From positions 558,001 to 622,000 of the forward strand of contig JARKIF010000001.1 of assembly GCA_029378245.1 (NCBI GenBank): 64,000 nucleotides of DNA. The letters run 5' to 3'. Under the pieces are notes generated by a model. The model saw only the letters and a list, made by a program, of their open reading frames with translations. It searched no databases and was not told the origin of the DNA. Source of the stretch: Roridomyces roridus. Lineage: Eukaryota > Basidiomycota > Agaricomycetes > Agaricales > Mycenaceae. The translations under genes and the position numbers were made by a program. Positions 35,138 to 46,969 of the stretch are shown here, one piece after another (positions within the stretch are counted from its first letter, which is position 1; every line of letters starts with the position of its first letter).

Positions 35138-37555
35138 ATGTCATTTATCTCAAACGCCAGTGGGATCACTCTGGGTGAAGGCACATTCAACAATGTACAT
35201 GGAAACCTGGTGAATATATTCCCAGGGAGACGCCGGCGACGGGAGCATGGAGGTCAGCTTTCGCCTATCTCAAAAGCAGGACTCTAATCTTGCTGCCTTC
35301 AGATTCTCCGGATTTCTCCGAGTTGGGAATCGGAGAACCCACGCGGAAACGAAGGCGAAAGACGGAAATGGACGAACCCAATGTGCGTAGCGGAATCGAG
35401 CTTCAAACATACTATGAATCTCAAACCAGACCAGATCATTCGGGAAAGGCATCTCGATCTTACGCTCGAGATAGGTAGCGGACCAGGATATCTTCTCCAT
35501 GCAGGGGAAGTCAAGGGTCGAGCGGTCATCGTGAAGGTGTTCAATGCAGGGCCCAGTGCTCGTGAGGTGGGCGAAGCGCCTTTGTCTTCCTTGGGCACGC
35601 AACTCAAACAGCTTTCAAGCACTTGGAGGCGACGGTGTCCCATTCCAGAGGACTGCTGTGAGTGTGCATTGAAATAAAAACCGATACTCTCACGGACAGC
35701 CTTCCAGACATCCGAATGTGCTCCGCATTCGAGGCAGATCTTCGCCTACATCCTCGTATAATTTCATAGCCTATGAACACGGTAATCTCCGTCTTTAAAA
35801 CGGGAACAGTGTGTGTCTGATCTCGTGCAAGCTTTTTGGCAGGCTGCAGAAGGCCCGTTGGCGGCGGCTCTTAAGGACGATCTTGAACGGAGCATCGTTC
35901 TCGGATTCAAACTGGTTCGTAAACTGGATTGATATTGACTCTCTCTTGACTCACTGAGAGCTCAACAGGTTGCTGGACTTTCCGTGGGTCTGCCGTCTTT
36001 TTTTTCGCCGTGGACGCTGATCTGGTCCAGTCGGGAATAAACTATCTCGATGCCCAGGATTTGACTACCATCAGGAGTCGAGGTATGGTCTGAGATCTTT
36101 CTCCACTGCTTACGCCTAGCCGTTCTGCAGAACTATAATGTTTTCCTCGATATCAACGATCGATTCTTATTCAGTATCGACTTTCCATTGAGCAACACCG
36201 ATACCTCACAGCCAGAGGATGATACTGGTGACTCTTGGAGCTTATTCAACGCGTTGTGTCAAAAGGTCAGCTCGCGATTTTCCCGTCTGTGCAATGTTCA
36301 ACCTTCAGCGCTTAGGTCTTGAGGTCTGCCAATCGCGTACTACATGGTATGGTTGTCTCACCGGCAAATCGCGTGAACCACTCATCATAACGCAGAGGAG
36401 GATATTGAAAGAGCACCTGCTGCTCTCAACTCTTTCTCCTACTCACCGCCGATCTTTGAACCCTCGCCTGTGCCTCTGCACAACCAAGCTAGGATACAAA
36501 CTGAACCAAAACAAGCTACGTCGAAACACGACCAAGAGTTACCCCCAGTGCCGCCTCGGCGGGAATACGTCTGGCGAAAGATGGAGCTGCCCCAGTCCTT
36601 GAGTTCCATCGCCACCAAAATCACTCGCGATCTCGATTTGCGCTGGAGGTCCATCAACAGATTGACTCGGATGGATGCTCTGAGTGTGCACCGCTGTCCG
36701 GGCTACGTTCGAGAAGAAATTACTCTGACGACGAGGACGGCAGACAGCGCTGTCGTTTCTCATGATGCACCTGCTATTCAGGAAGTGTGTTCGGTGTGTC
36801 ATGAAGTCGTGGACGAGGAAGCGGTGTTCTGGTGCGTCTGTGGGGATTCAAGTCAGCATCATCCTTTCTCCCGTAGCATCTTTTCATTCGCTTCCTTTTC
36901 AGATCCAGGTTCGCGTCCTACGGTCAAATGTCAGTCCTGTGAGACCTGGAGTCATAGAGATTGTTCTTCCAGCTCCAACTTGAACGATTTTATATGCGAA
37001 GACTGCGTTTCGATGGAAAGTTCGGGCTTTGAATCCGATGATTCTGACTTGAAGGATCTGTACTACAAAGCCCCGACTCGGACCTTAAATTTGCGGCACA
37101 CCGTGATCATCATCGACATTCTCCCCGAAGGCTCGCTAAAACGCGCCACCTCTCCCTCGCCTTGGTCCCACGACAACTATGTGACACACGCATCCACGCA
37201 CCCCCGTCGTCTGCACGAGATCAACCCAACCGTGTCCTTTACCTCGGGCACGCCCCTCAAAGCAGATTCGCGGTTCACGGTGTACTCTGAGGACATTATG
37301 CTTCACGCAGAGAGTGTGCCTCTACAGCTGGTGGGCAATCAGGCCGACGGGCCTTTCATCTATAGTACCGTTCTGGTGCCTCAGTATTGGGCTACGATAC
37401 TCAACAGCCCTGGTATAATCTTCTTTCTTCCTCTCTACCGCGCCTATTGACTGACGGCGACACCAGATCCATCCCGTTTCATTATCTTCCACGAGGTCAT
37501 CCGCGACAGTGACGCGTTGCTCGTCTTCTCGGCGACGTACAAGTTCTGCTACTAG
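35138..37555 (+). CDS. Kinase-like/PHD agaric gene with novel C-terminal extension (right-arm copy)
   Basis: The start at 35138 reads MSFISNASGITLGEGTF. Exons then give DQIIRERHLDLTLEIGSGPG, HPNVLRIRGRSSP, AALKDDLERSIVLGFKL, NYNVFLDINDRFLFSIDFPL, LPPVPPRREYVWRKMELPQ and RCPGYVREEITLTTRT. A PHD/RING-like finger follows (VCSVCHEVVDEEAVFWCVCG, then VKCQSCETWSHRDC and ICEDC). After the finger the frame continues for about 170 residues of unknown type (SRFTVYSEDIMLHAES) to a TAG at 37553. The exon near 36040-36090 lacks two bases present in the left arm and would put the next exon out of frame. This copy may therefore be broken unless splicing compensates. Confidence 0.55.
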
Positions 37556-38349
37556 TACCCAATGACGCCGTCGCCGCGGCTGGATGCGGCCTCGTTCAAC
37601 ATGCCGCCGCCGCTGTGCCGGGGATACGATGCGGCTGTAGCGAGTATGGGTGGCCTGAAGGACAAGAGAGTTTGATTGTTTGATTTGCTTGTCGATGTTT
37701 ATCCACTCCTATTCCTGACTCTCATCATCTCCGTCACGGTTGCATCTCTGAGTCCATATTTCCTTGATACTCTGGAATCCATGCTCAAGGGAGCGTATCT
37801 ATAGGCAATCCAATGGATCGCCTTATCTGCTATTACTGTGCGTGATCCGCACCCTCTTTAAGTATTCTTGCATCGGGTCTAAGGTCTTCCGAAGTCGGCG
37901 ACTCTTCACCGGCCCTCTCATGAGACACGGAGCGCTCTGTCCGCCTATACTCACGCGTGCCATATTTTCAGACACCGGCATGCTTTGGGGAATGCTTCGG
38001 CTATTTCTGAATTGATCTTGAAATCCTCATCTTCAATCTGTCATGGACTGAAGCACGATGAGTGCCCGCGGACGTTGAAACCGTTGGGTCCCGTACCGGT
38101 CTTGTGACCGAAACAAATGGCCAACCATAGGTAGGTCAAGTGGGACGGTTTCTATCATTCCATCCAAAGCAGACAGCTCGGTCCTCTGGTAGCTATAGGT
38201 GCACACCGTGCACCCGGCCCTCCTGATCTTTTCCATTATACCTCCCTTTTGAGCTCGCTTCTCAGGCGACACTGGCAACAGATTTTGTCCCGTACAACCG
38301 CAACATGAGCCATCATCAGACCCCCTCCCGGCGACACACAGGTTCTTGG
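37556..38349. other. Intergenic; upstream module of DUF6533 copy 1
   Basis: 37556-37674 continues the preceding frame past its TAG with coding-like sequence (MTPSPRLDAASFNMPPPL). 38028-38110 holds the module shared by DUF6533 genes (CATCTTCAATCTGTC, then GCGGACGTTG and GGGTCCCGTACCGGTCTTGT). Confidence 0.45.
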
Positions 38350-38357
38350 TTTATAAA
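38350..38357 (+). promoter_or_regulatory. TATA box, DUF6533 copy 1
   Basis: TTTATAAA, 107 bp before the ATG at 38457. Four paralogues have a similar box at a similar distance. Confidence 0.55.
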
Positions 38358-38456
38358 GCAAGGGCACCCACCTCAATTTGCCACTGCCAGCCTGCACGCT
38401 TTCTTCAGTGGACTTAATCGCTCATTTCTGACCCTCCGTGTCTAGAAACTCTTCTC

Positions 38457-40425
38457 ATGGCTAGTCTGTTACCCGCCGCGGTCGCGGCCGAGCAAGCTAC
38501 GGTCCTGCAACTGATCGCAGACTCGCAGACGACAAACTACTTGGCTGGTGAGCCTCCCTCACGCGTCTGACGTATGTAGCAGCTCAGATATATTTTGAAG
38601 CTGCGAATCTTGCTTTACTGATGTCAGCCCTCATACTACATTCAGTGCAGCAGGAGATCGTGGCTGACCATGAATCACAGTCTTGAGCACATCTCGACGT
38701 TTGAAGAAGAGGTTCGTGTTCTCCTGGCTCTTTTGAAAAAAAAAATGACGATGAGAGGCAGGTCAAATACGTCTGGCAAAGTCGACTCAGCCTCTGGAGC
38801 GTCCTCTATGTAGGTGAACGCGACACCCTTCCTTCAACACTGATTTTTTCTTAGGTCTGGGTGAGTCGTTTGTGGCCGCCCCGACGAAAGGATGACCTTC
38901 TTGACACAGATTCGCTATTTTACACTCATTTCATTGGGGTGCGTTGCGGACACTCGAATCGTATGACATGTTAACGTCCTATCTTCCAGGATGGATGTCA
39001 GGTGTAGGTTCATTCTACCGAGATCTCTACACTCGCGAGATGATGACGGTCCTAGTCATGTTCCGACCGATGAAGACCTCCGAAGTTAGTGACTTTCTCT
39101 CTGGCCCGCAAAATATTCATCGCATTATTCCCTTCGTCGTCTCAGATGTAAGTGTCCGTATCCAGTGGTTGACTCCGATACCTGCTGACAAGGCCGGAAT
39201 ACCAGGTGCCAACAATATCTCCTGGTACAGCAATTCGCATGAACGTGAAACAGAGCCGTATGACAAATCGGTACTGCAGGCTCAACTGGCTACGTCTACG
39301 ACGATTATGTTCAGCGTCGATTGCATCCTAATCCTAAGGGAGATATCAGATTTGCTTGGTTTCGATTGTCTCTAAAACACCTGCTAGGGTCTGGTTGTTA
39401 TTTGGCAAAGGAAAGAAGCTGCTGGTCATCCTGATTGCTTTGCTCATAGGCAGGTCATATACCGTATATTTCTATTTACTCACAGTTTTGCAGTCGAGAC
39501 GGCCTGCATGTCGGTCTAGTTGCATTTGAGTCTTCCGTAAAAACTGATGAATTTGGCGTCAGGACCACCTTTGGTCTCCTGGCGATCCTGCCCTTGAAAG
39601 GTATGCATCTGTGAGATCGCAGTTCAATCCGACTCACAGGGGACAGATTTTGCAGATGTCGGGCAAGTTCACACAGTACCACTGTTGAATTGCTCTGACT
39701 GACTGCACTATCAATCTGAAAGACCATTTCTCAATGAATGTTACTCCCTCGGTACGCATTTGAAGTGGCAATCATAAACACTAATAGTAATCATATTGCG
39801 AAGAGGTCCCTCGTCTCATCACCTTCTACCCCCTCGCCCCTTTCTTGATGTCCATACTCCTGTTTTCCATGACCGCGTACAAATGTGGACAGCACATGCA
39901 ACTGAGAAGCCGCAGAGCGCCGATGCCAATCACCACACTTTTTTTGAGGGATGGTGTCTTTTTATTCTTTGGGATTATGCGTAAGTTGTGAATCCTTCAT
40001 GTCTGCATAGTTGCCATAACATGAACGGTCCTTGCGCGCAGTGGTTGCAACGGCGGAGATCATCATTTGGGGCAAGGCCCGCACGACTCTGGCTGAGATC
40101 CCCATCATGTGCGTGTTTGCAAGTCTCAGTTTTGCGATCTAAATCTCACCTCGTCCCATAGTCCTGCTACAGCGTCAGCCGTTCATCCCCATTGAACTTG
40201 AACCCTACTCACGAGCTTGAACACTTGCACAGAATACCAGCTGTTCTCGGGGCGCGGATCCTACTCAATATCAAGAATCTGGCGTATCAAAATTCAAATG
40301 AAATGGGTACCACCATTGAGCTCACGACACAATCGCAATCACTTCCTCCCAACCGTGGGAACCAACGTGTTCCATGGTACCTTCAAACTGGGGAAGGCAA
40401 AGATGTCGGGAACGAGGAAATGTGA
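38457..40425 (+). CDS. DUF6533 seven-transmembrane protein, copy 1 (possibly damaged)
   Basis: Starts MASLLPAAVAAEQATVLQLI; exon 1 ends NYLA. The DUF6533 segment follows (VWQSRLSLWSVLYV), with a 6-nt micro-exon GTCTGG at 38855-38860. Later exons read FSVDCILILR, VWLLFGKGKKLLVILIALL and ITTLFLRDGVFLFFGIM-like text, and the last is AVLGARILLNIKNLAY, ending NEEM at 40425. The donor after CILILR reads GGAGAT where the paralogues have GTAAGT or GCAAGT, and the exon before the DUF6533 segment seems out of phase. Function is unknown; such proteins are seven-pass membrane proteins. Confidence 0.6.
38855..38860 (+). other. Predicted 6-nt micro-exon, DUF6533 copy 1
   Basis: GTCTGG, flanked by TTAG and GTGAGT; encodes Val-Trp in phase 0. 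Confidence 0.6.
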
Positions 40426-40933
40426 GATGGTGAACAGCATCATCCTCAAGCAGATCTAGACACTGGGTGCGCCCACCGAGGCTGGAGCTGGACCCTTGTA
40501 TTTATTCGCCGCCGCTTTGTAGACATGGATCAATTGAGCTACTTAGATTCTCTGCGGTGAGGACCAAGATACTTAGTTGATTTCAAGGTGCAAGTGGGAA
40601 ATTTAAAGTTGGGGATGGCCCAAGGATGGCCGCGGCGGGATAAGTGGGCCGAGGTTTGGCCGATGTACGCGCGTCTGATTTGATCTGATGGTGGATCATT
40701 TCATTTGCTCTCTTTCTTCACCCATTTTGCTTGTCTCAAAGGCTCGTTTTCTTCTCCCGACAGCACTTGCATCCGATCCTAAATGCTCTCCCTCAGGACC
40801 GGCAGCTCGGGAGATTCTGCGGCAAACCGCGTCTAAATTCAGCCGTCGCTGACTGAGTCTCACTTCAGCATTGATAAACCTGGCTGAGTGAGTCGCTGTC
40901 GCTACTTGGCATTACAAGACACTTACCACGAGC

Positions 40934-40940
40934 TATAAAA
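40934..40940 (+). promoter_or_regulatory. TATA box of the Old Yellow Enzyme gene
   Basis: TATAAAA, 57 bp before the ATG at 40991. Confidence 0.5.
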
Positions 40941-40990
40941 CCCACCAGAATGTCGCAGAGGGCATCCATCCCATCCCAATCAAAACTCCA

Positions 40991-42205
40991 ATGTCGACAC
41001 CAAAGCTCTTCCAATCTACTCGCGTCGGTGACATCGAGCTCACTCACCGAGTAATCTTCGCCCCCACGACGAGGTTCAGGGCCAATTCGAACCACGCGCC
41101 TCTCCCCCATGTGGCGGAATACTACGGTCAGCGCGCCAGCACATCAGGCAGTCTCCTCATCTCGGAGGCTACATTCATTGCCGCGCGTGCTGGTGGATAC
41201 ACGAATGCACCAGGAATCTGGTCTGATGAGCAAGTATCGGCGTGGAAGAAGGTGCGTCTGCTTTTCGACTCGTTTTCATATCTTTTCTCATGGCTGGATA
41301 GGTTACGGACGCGGTGCATGCCAAAGGCTCATACATGTACCTGCAGCTCTGGGCTCTTGGTCGAGCAGCCGAGCCCGCGGTCTTGGCTGCGGAGGGCTTG
41401 CCGTTCGTATCGGCTTCCAACATCCCTACTGGCACCACTGAAGTCCCTCGTCCACTTTCCGTCCAGGAAATCCAAGAATACGTCCAGCTCTACGCCACAG
41501 CTGCTTCCAACGCGGTCCAAAAGGCTGGGTTCGACGGCGTCGAGATCCATGGCGCCAACGGATACCTCCTCGACCAGTTCCTTCACGACCGCAGCAACAT
41601 TCGGACAGACTCTTACGGTGGCTCCGTCGAGAACCGCGTGCGCTTCCCACTCGAAGTCGTGGATGCGGTAGTCAACGCCGTCGGGCAGAAGAAGACTGCC
41701 TTCCGAATCAGCCCCTGGGGCACTTACCTTGGTGAGTCTCCGCATCGTGTTTTCTCGCTCATCGCTGACCTTTCTCCAGATATGCACTTTGACGACCCCA
41801 AACCGACCTACACGCACCTCGTTACCGAGCTGAGCACCAGGTACCCTGACCTAGCCTACCTTCACGTCGTCGAGCCACGCGTGGACGGCTCCACGACGGT
41901 CGATGTCAAAGACGGCTATTCCAACGACTTTATCCGCGACATCTGGGGCTCCCGTCCGTTCATCAGCGCCGGTAGTTACACCCGCGAGACAGCTCTCGCC
42001 ACCGCGGAGGACAAGGGCGACTTGATCGCCTTTGCCCGTCCGTATATCGCTAACGTGAGTTTTCTCCCCGGCTATCTATTATGAACTTGATTCTGACGCT
42101 ACTCTCTTGCAGCCGGACCTCCCTTACCGACTTTTACATGGGATCGCCCTCGCTGTGGGGAACCGTGCGCTATATTACGCGCCGGGGAGCACGGACCCGG
42201 TGTAA
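40991..42205 (+). CDS. NADH:flavin oxidoreductase / Old Yellow Enzyme
   Basis: Four exons (40991-41251, 41302-41731, 41780-42054, 42113-42205) give 352 residues, normal for the family. The protein begins MSTPKLFQSTRVGDIEL. The flavin site segment is RVIFAPTTRFRA, the substrate His/Asn pair lies in GVEIHGANGYLLDQF, and FLHDRSNIRTDSYGGSVENR is the family signature. DIWGSRPFISAGSYT and GDLIAFARPYIAN bind the FMN phosphate. It reduces activated C=C bonds using NAD(P)H and FMN in the cytosol. It lies between DUF6533 copies 1 and 2 on the same strand. All joins are in frame, and nothing looks damaged. Confidence 0.95.
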
Positions 42206-43190
42206 CATATGCCAGCACTTGCCGATGCTTCCCCCTATGGTCTACAATTTTTCTGATAAGTTTCTATGATCTCCACGATAAGTTGTAGGAATGATGGTTG
42301 ATTTGACGGAAATAGCTATGCAATGTACTTGTATTTACGTGTGAAGTAGATAGGATCAATCCATCTTACTCTTGACTTCCATATCGCCTTTGTGCTTGGT
42401 CCATTGACCCGAGCTCGGAGGCACCTTGGATACAAGATAAGTGGTTCTTCAGCAATTGTTATTAACCAGCGGTTGTTTTCTAGCCACCCTACGCTTCGAG
42501 TAGATGTTCTGCTCGAGGTACAGCAAGGAGTGACTCAGGACATTCCAGAGATTTCACTCTTTGCTGGTGTAGTTCACACCATTCGGACGGCGTCTTGGCT
42601 ATCTTCGCTCGCCAGTGCTTCCCTCGGAGTCTCCCCAACTAACTATATTTGTGGGCTATAGTTTGTATCACAAACGCGTCCTACACCCGGCGGGGTACAC
42701 AGATTACCCTTTCGCGAGCGCCGTTGAGGCCCATTGATTTTTGTTCTTTACCATCTACATTATTTTGTATAATTCTTTGTTGAGCATGTAGTAGATAAAA
42801 TGTAGCCCTAACTAAACTGTAAATAAATCTTCCATGTCAGTCTCGATGCAAAACGACTGGAACACTCCCTGGTCCACTTCGATAGCTACGAACCTGGGCG
42901 ATTGGTTCCTACTTGGAAAATGACTTCGAGTGTCAAAAAACCGCGCGCTAGCATGATATCACAGTGAACAGGCACGAGACGAGCCGCTATTGCGACTAAG
43001 CACAATTTGAATCAGTATCACGGATCGCCCTGATCACGCGACCGTTCTTTTTGACTTGCCACCACCATCTTCTTTTTGCCTTCAGAGACAAGGAGAAATC
43101 AGGAGAGACGCAAGATCTGGGACCGCATCGCGTACGTGATTCGAGACAGAATGCTCTTGGAAAGCTCCACGGTCAGGGTCCGACTGCATA
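42206..43190. other. Intergenic downstream of the Old Yellow Enzyme gene
   Basis: No gene seen. The last part (about 43070-43190) resembles the regions upstream of DUF6533 copies 3 and 4 and is the left flank of the next element. Confidence 0.4.
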
Positions 43191-44441
43191 CTTACAGCGG
43201 TTTTCAAAACAGTATACGGGTTTTGATCCAGTGCTCCACCTTCGTTTGTGTTGACCTCTGTATGCCGGTGAGTCTGCTTTGACTCCACTCGCCTGCCTGG
43301 AAAGGGAAATGCCGTCTAGCCACGGCACAGCTCTTGAATTGAGTCGTGGAGTTGAGTGGAGCAGAAGCTCGACTCTCCGTCAAACAAAGGTCAGCAGAAA
43401 CGTATGTGGAGCAAAGCTCCAAACCCGTGAAATGCGTGGATACGAATCACAACCAGCATCAAAACCAACAAAATCTCAACCCAACTGATGGAAGAGAATG
43501 CCGTGTGAGATGTCGAAGAGTGAGACGCGTGTACAAATCGATGTTGTTGTTCGGGGTTCGGGTCAAAGTATATGACCTTATCAGTTCAGATGGTGCTCGA
43601 CGCTGTATGCCAAGGCTATTGCTGGACTCGAGGAATCCTAAAACCTGTAGTCAGTAACCAAAATCTTGTGTATACCTTCAATCCAGATAGTCCAATCCGT
43701 TCGTCGTGTGAGAGAGTAAAGCTGATGAGAGCGAGTAAAGGTGTGAAGCTAGAGTCGTTCCGTTGTCGTCGTTCCGTTCCGTTGATCCGTTAAGTTCCCG
43801 TAACCCGTTAAGTTCCCTGAGCCCGACCCGTGTGATCTGCTCTGAGCTAAACCCCTGTGATTTGCTACCTACTGCCACAAAGCACTCGTCCTTATATACT
43901 ACGACTGTTTACCTCGGGCATCGTGTTTGCACAACGCCGACCCCGAGCTGCGCACAGACTCCCCGAGCCCTCCCCTGTACCTCCTGACCTGGTGGATTCC
44001 CAATTCAAGCCTCGAGATGTATCCCGTGAGCTGAACGATGCCTCCTGGCCGATTCGGTCATGCCTCGGTCATCTCGGGCATCTCGGTCTCTCGTCCTTTC
44101 CTTGCTCTGATTGGTTCTCCACGCCTCACATGTCCATCCTCGTTGCCCGAATCGATGACGCGTCCTCGGTGTGCGTCATTGACCGACCCTCGTTGCCCGA
44201 ATTCAACTCCCTCGAGTCAAGTTCAACCCTTCCTGACTGCGTGATGAGTGATCTTATCATGATCGTATCACATGTTCGGCCATCACACCTCGCATCACAG
44301 CCATCAACCTTCCTCCAGGTCCTTGTCTGACTCCTGCACACGAGTTGTTGAAATTCGCAAATTCTGGGCTTTGCACCCAGTTTCCTTCGTACCCCGTACG
44401 TCCGTACTTCACCCGTATACTGTTTTGAAAACCGCTGTAAG
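43191..44441. mobile_element. TA-target non-autonomous element (Tc1/mariner-like, 1251 bp)
   Basis: Perfect 31-bp terminal inverted repeats: the left end begins CTTACAGCGGTTTTCAAAAC and the right end is its exact reverse complement, ending TTTTGAAAACCGCTGTAAG. A TA flanks each end (43189-43190 and 44442-44443). The homologous region upstream of DUF6533 copy 4 (about 52465-52490) joins the same flanks around a single TA, an empty site. The interior has no transposase-like ORF; the longest, 43857-44330, looks random. The superfamily is inferred from the TA duplication only. Confidence 0.82.
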
Positions 44442-44814
44442 TACGCTGGCCATATTTGCAGACCAATCAGTGCAGACACGGGAGTGCGGGGCCTATTTCC
44501 ATTATCAATTCTCACCTCCTCATCATCAATCTGCCAACTGCACTATCTTCGATGGGTACTCACGGACGTGGAGACTTTGGTATCTTAATTTTGGGTCCGG
44601 TAAGGGTCTGGTACCGGTCTTTTGGTGGAAATAATTGACCAAGCTTGGTAGTACAGTTTCACTCAGCCGCAGCGGCGTAAGTATGCGGCTCCATCTACTC
44701 CGTTTTCCGTGCAACCCAAACTCACTTCATCCTGATCCTTGATCCTGGGTGTTGGACTCGTTGTGTGAGATGTAATCCGGTTGGTTACGTTCCCAGCGTG
44801 AGGCAGAATTTTGG

Positions 44815-44822
44815 TTTATAAA
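44815..44822 (+). promoter_or_regulatory. TATA box, DUF6533 copy 2
   Basis: TTTATAAA, 136 bp before the ATG at 44951. Confidence 0.5.
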
Positions 44823-45351
44823 GCGACAAGACCGTACAGAAACAATCTGCCACTGCCAGCCAAAGCTCCAGCCTCTAGTACGTCGGGCTACCTCCACTGG
44901 ACATTCTTAATTTCTTATTCAAACTCGTTGCTCTCCCAGAAAACCTTCTCATGGCCACCGTGTCTCCCGCCGCTGCCGCGGCCCAAGAAGCTGCGCTCCT
45001 GCAACTAATCACGGACTCGCAGACGACGAACTACCTAGCCGGTGAGCCTGCAAACGTGTCTAACGTACCATGGACACTCACGCGCTCTGAAGCGGCGGGC
45101 CTTACTTTACTCATGTAAGCTAATGGAAAACCTCTGCCCAGTCGAATGGGGCCCACAGTGAATTGTAGTGTTGAACACGTCTCCACTTTCAAAGAGGAGG
45201 TCGGTGCCTTCCGTGGTTCTACGAGAAGAGCTGACGATGATATCCAGGTCCAATACGTATGGCAAAGCCGTCTCAGCCTCTGGAGCGTCCTCTATGTACG
45301 CAAACTCTACTTTGTCTCTACTTCTTTCCCTCAATGCTGATTCTGTCTTAG

Positions 45352-45357
45352 GTCTGG
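45352..45357 (+). other. Predicted 6-nt micro-exon, DUF6533 copy 2
   Basis: GTCTGG between CTTAG and GTGCGT. Confidence 0.6.
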
Positions 45358-46399
45358 GTGCGTTTTCTGCGACTAGGACTACAACGGAATGAAGGACCGA
45401 TTTTTTGAGGCAGACTCGCTATTTCACACTTGTTGCATTGGCGTGCGTCAAGGAAGCCCTTCTGCGTTCCTTGCTTGTTACCGACTAATGTTCCAGGATC
45501 GATGTCAGCTGTGGGTTCATTCGCGGGTATCTCGAAACTCGAGAAACGATGACGGTCCCTTCCTAGTCATGTTCGGACCTCCGAAGCCCTCCGAAGTCGG
45601 TTGTTTTTTCTCTCTTTTGCTGTAAAATATTCATTGGAGTCACTCCCTTCGTCGTCTTAGATGTGAGTCTCTGCCTCTCGATGACTGGGTCTCCTGCTGA
45701 CAAGCTGGTGATACCAGATGCCAAAATTTCCTACTGGTAACGCGATTCGCACCGGAGCTCTACAACTGACAAATCGGTACTTCAGTCTGAAATGGCTACG
45801 TCTACCGCGATAATCATCAGCGTCGATTTTATACTCGTCCTCCGGTAAGTTCTCGGATCTTCTTTGTTTTTTATTCACCTAGAACGCCTGCTAGGGTCTG
45901 GTTGTTATTTGGCAAAGGAAAGAGGTTGCTTTATGTCTTGATTCCTTTGCTCGTAGGCAGGTCATGTTCCGTGGCTATACATTATTTACTGACAGTTTCG
46001 CAGTGGAGATGGCCACAATGTGTGTCTACGCGTACTTGAAGCTCCCGGGGAAAACTGACCGAGTTGACTTCAGGACCACCTTTGGTCTCCTTACGATTCT
46101 CCCTTTGAAAGGTATACATGCCCAGAGATCATCGTAGTGGAATTTCGCTCACAGCCGAGACAGACTTCATAGCCGTTGGGCAAGTTCACAACTTCAACCT
46201 TGCCCACCCACTGATCACAGATACAATACCCACAGACCAATTCTAAACGGATGCTGGGCCCTCGGTATGCATTATGCATTGTCGCTACAGTCATAAAACA
46301 CTCACAGCCGTTCAGAGGTCCCTCGTCTATTCACATTCTTCGCCCTCTCGCCTTTCTTGATGTCCCTACTCATGTTCTCCATGACCGCGTTCAAATGCG

Positions 46400-46407
46400 G
46401 GCAGCAC
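46400..46407. repeat. Target-site duplication, left (hAT-like MITE 2)
   Basis: GGCAGCAC, repeated exactly at 46962-46969. Confidence 0.92.
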
Positions 46408-46961
46408 TAGGGCTCCGACCCGGCCGTTGACGGCGACGGCCGTCGCTCTGACGGCCGTCATGGGAGGTCGGACGGGCCCCACCCGGCCGTCAGACCATGT
46501 TGCGAGGCCTCAAAACGGCCGGGTGGTACCCGTCAGACCCGTCACGGCCGTCATGACGGGTCGGAGCGGTGACAGCCCGTGCCTCCAGCTAAATCGACCA
46601 TCATATTGATGTCAACGTGATGCCGGCAAGTCAAAATTACGGATCGATACCTATTGATACTCGGGAAGCCTCCAAAACCAGCCAGAACCGCAGTAGTGGG
46701 CCATCGGGAAGATTGCCGATGACCCATGTGCGCTACCCCTGGAGCATCAAGTGATGATGGCAGCTCGGCATGGTTAGTTAGCCGAGGACCCGTCACCACC
46801 CGTCATGGCCCGTCGACGGCCGGGAACGGGTACCCCGTCAGCCAAGGAACTGGACCCGGACCCGGCCGTCAAATTGTGGCTTCAGAGGGCTGTACGGCCG
46901 GGCCGGCACCCGTCGTGACGGCTCGTTGACCCGTCATTTTGACGGTCGGGTCGGAGCCCTA
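46408..46961. mobile_element. hAT-like MITE 2 (554 bp) in a coding exon
   Basis: Left end TAGGGCTCCGACCCGGCCGT; right end reverse complemented TAGGGCTCCGACCCGACCGT, 19 of 20 matching. The 8-bp target duplication GGCAGCAC lies inside codons for CGQH of DUF6533 copy 2. The interior is dense in GACGGCCGTC-type palindromes and codes for nothing recognisable. The ends and 8-bp duplication fit hAT. It differs in sequence from MITE 1. Confidence 0.92.
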
Positions 46962-46969
46962 GGCAGCAC
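46962..46969. repeat. Target-site duplication, right (hAT-like MITE 2)
   Basis: GGCAGCAC, identical to 46400-46407. Confidence 0.92.

Larger units (their letters stand above)
32703..36411. repeat. Right arm of the inverted segmental duplication
   Basis: Reverse complement of 1-4112, with the pieces in mirror order: F-box pseudogene, FunK1 relic, kinase-like/PHD gene. About 290 bp at 34210-34520 is not shared. Lesions are concentrated in this arm. Confidence 0.85.

Noticed and set aside
43857..44330. 157-codon ORF as a transposase
   Set aside because: No DDE/D spacing or DNA-binding motif; composition is like the surrounding non-coding sequence.
46408..46961. The insertion as a normal intron of DUF6533 copy 2
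   Set aside because: It begins TAG and ends CTA, has an 8-bp flanking duplication, and the four paralogues have no intron there.
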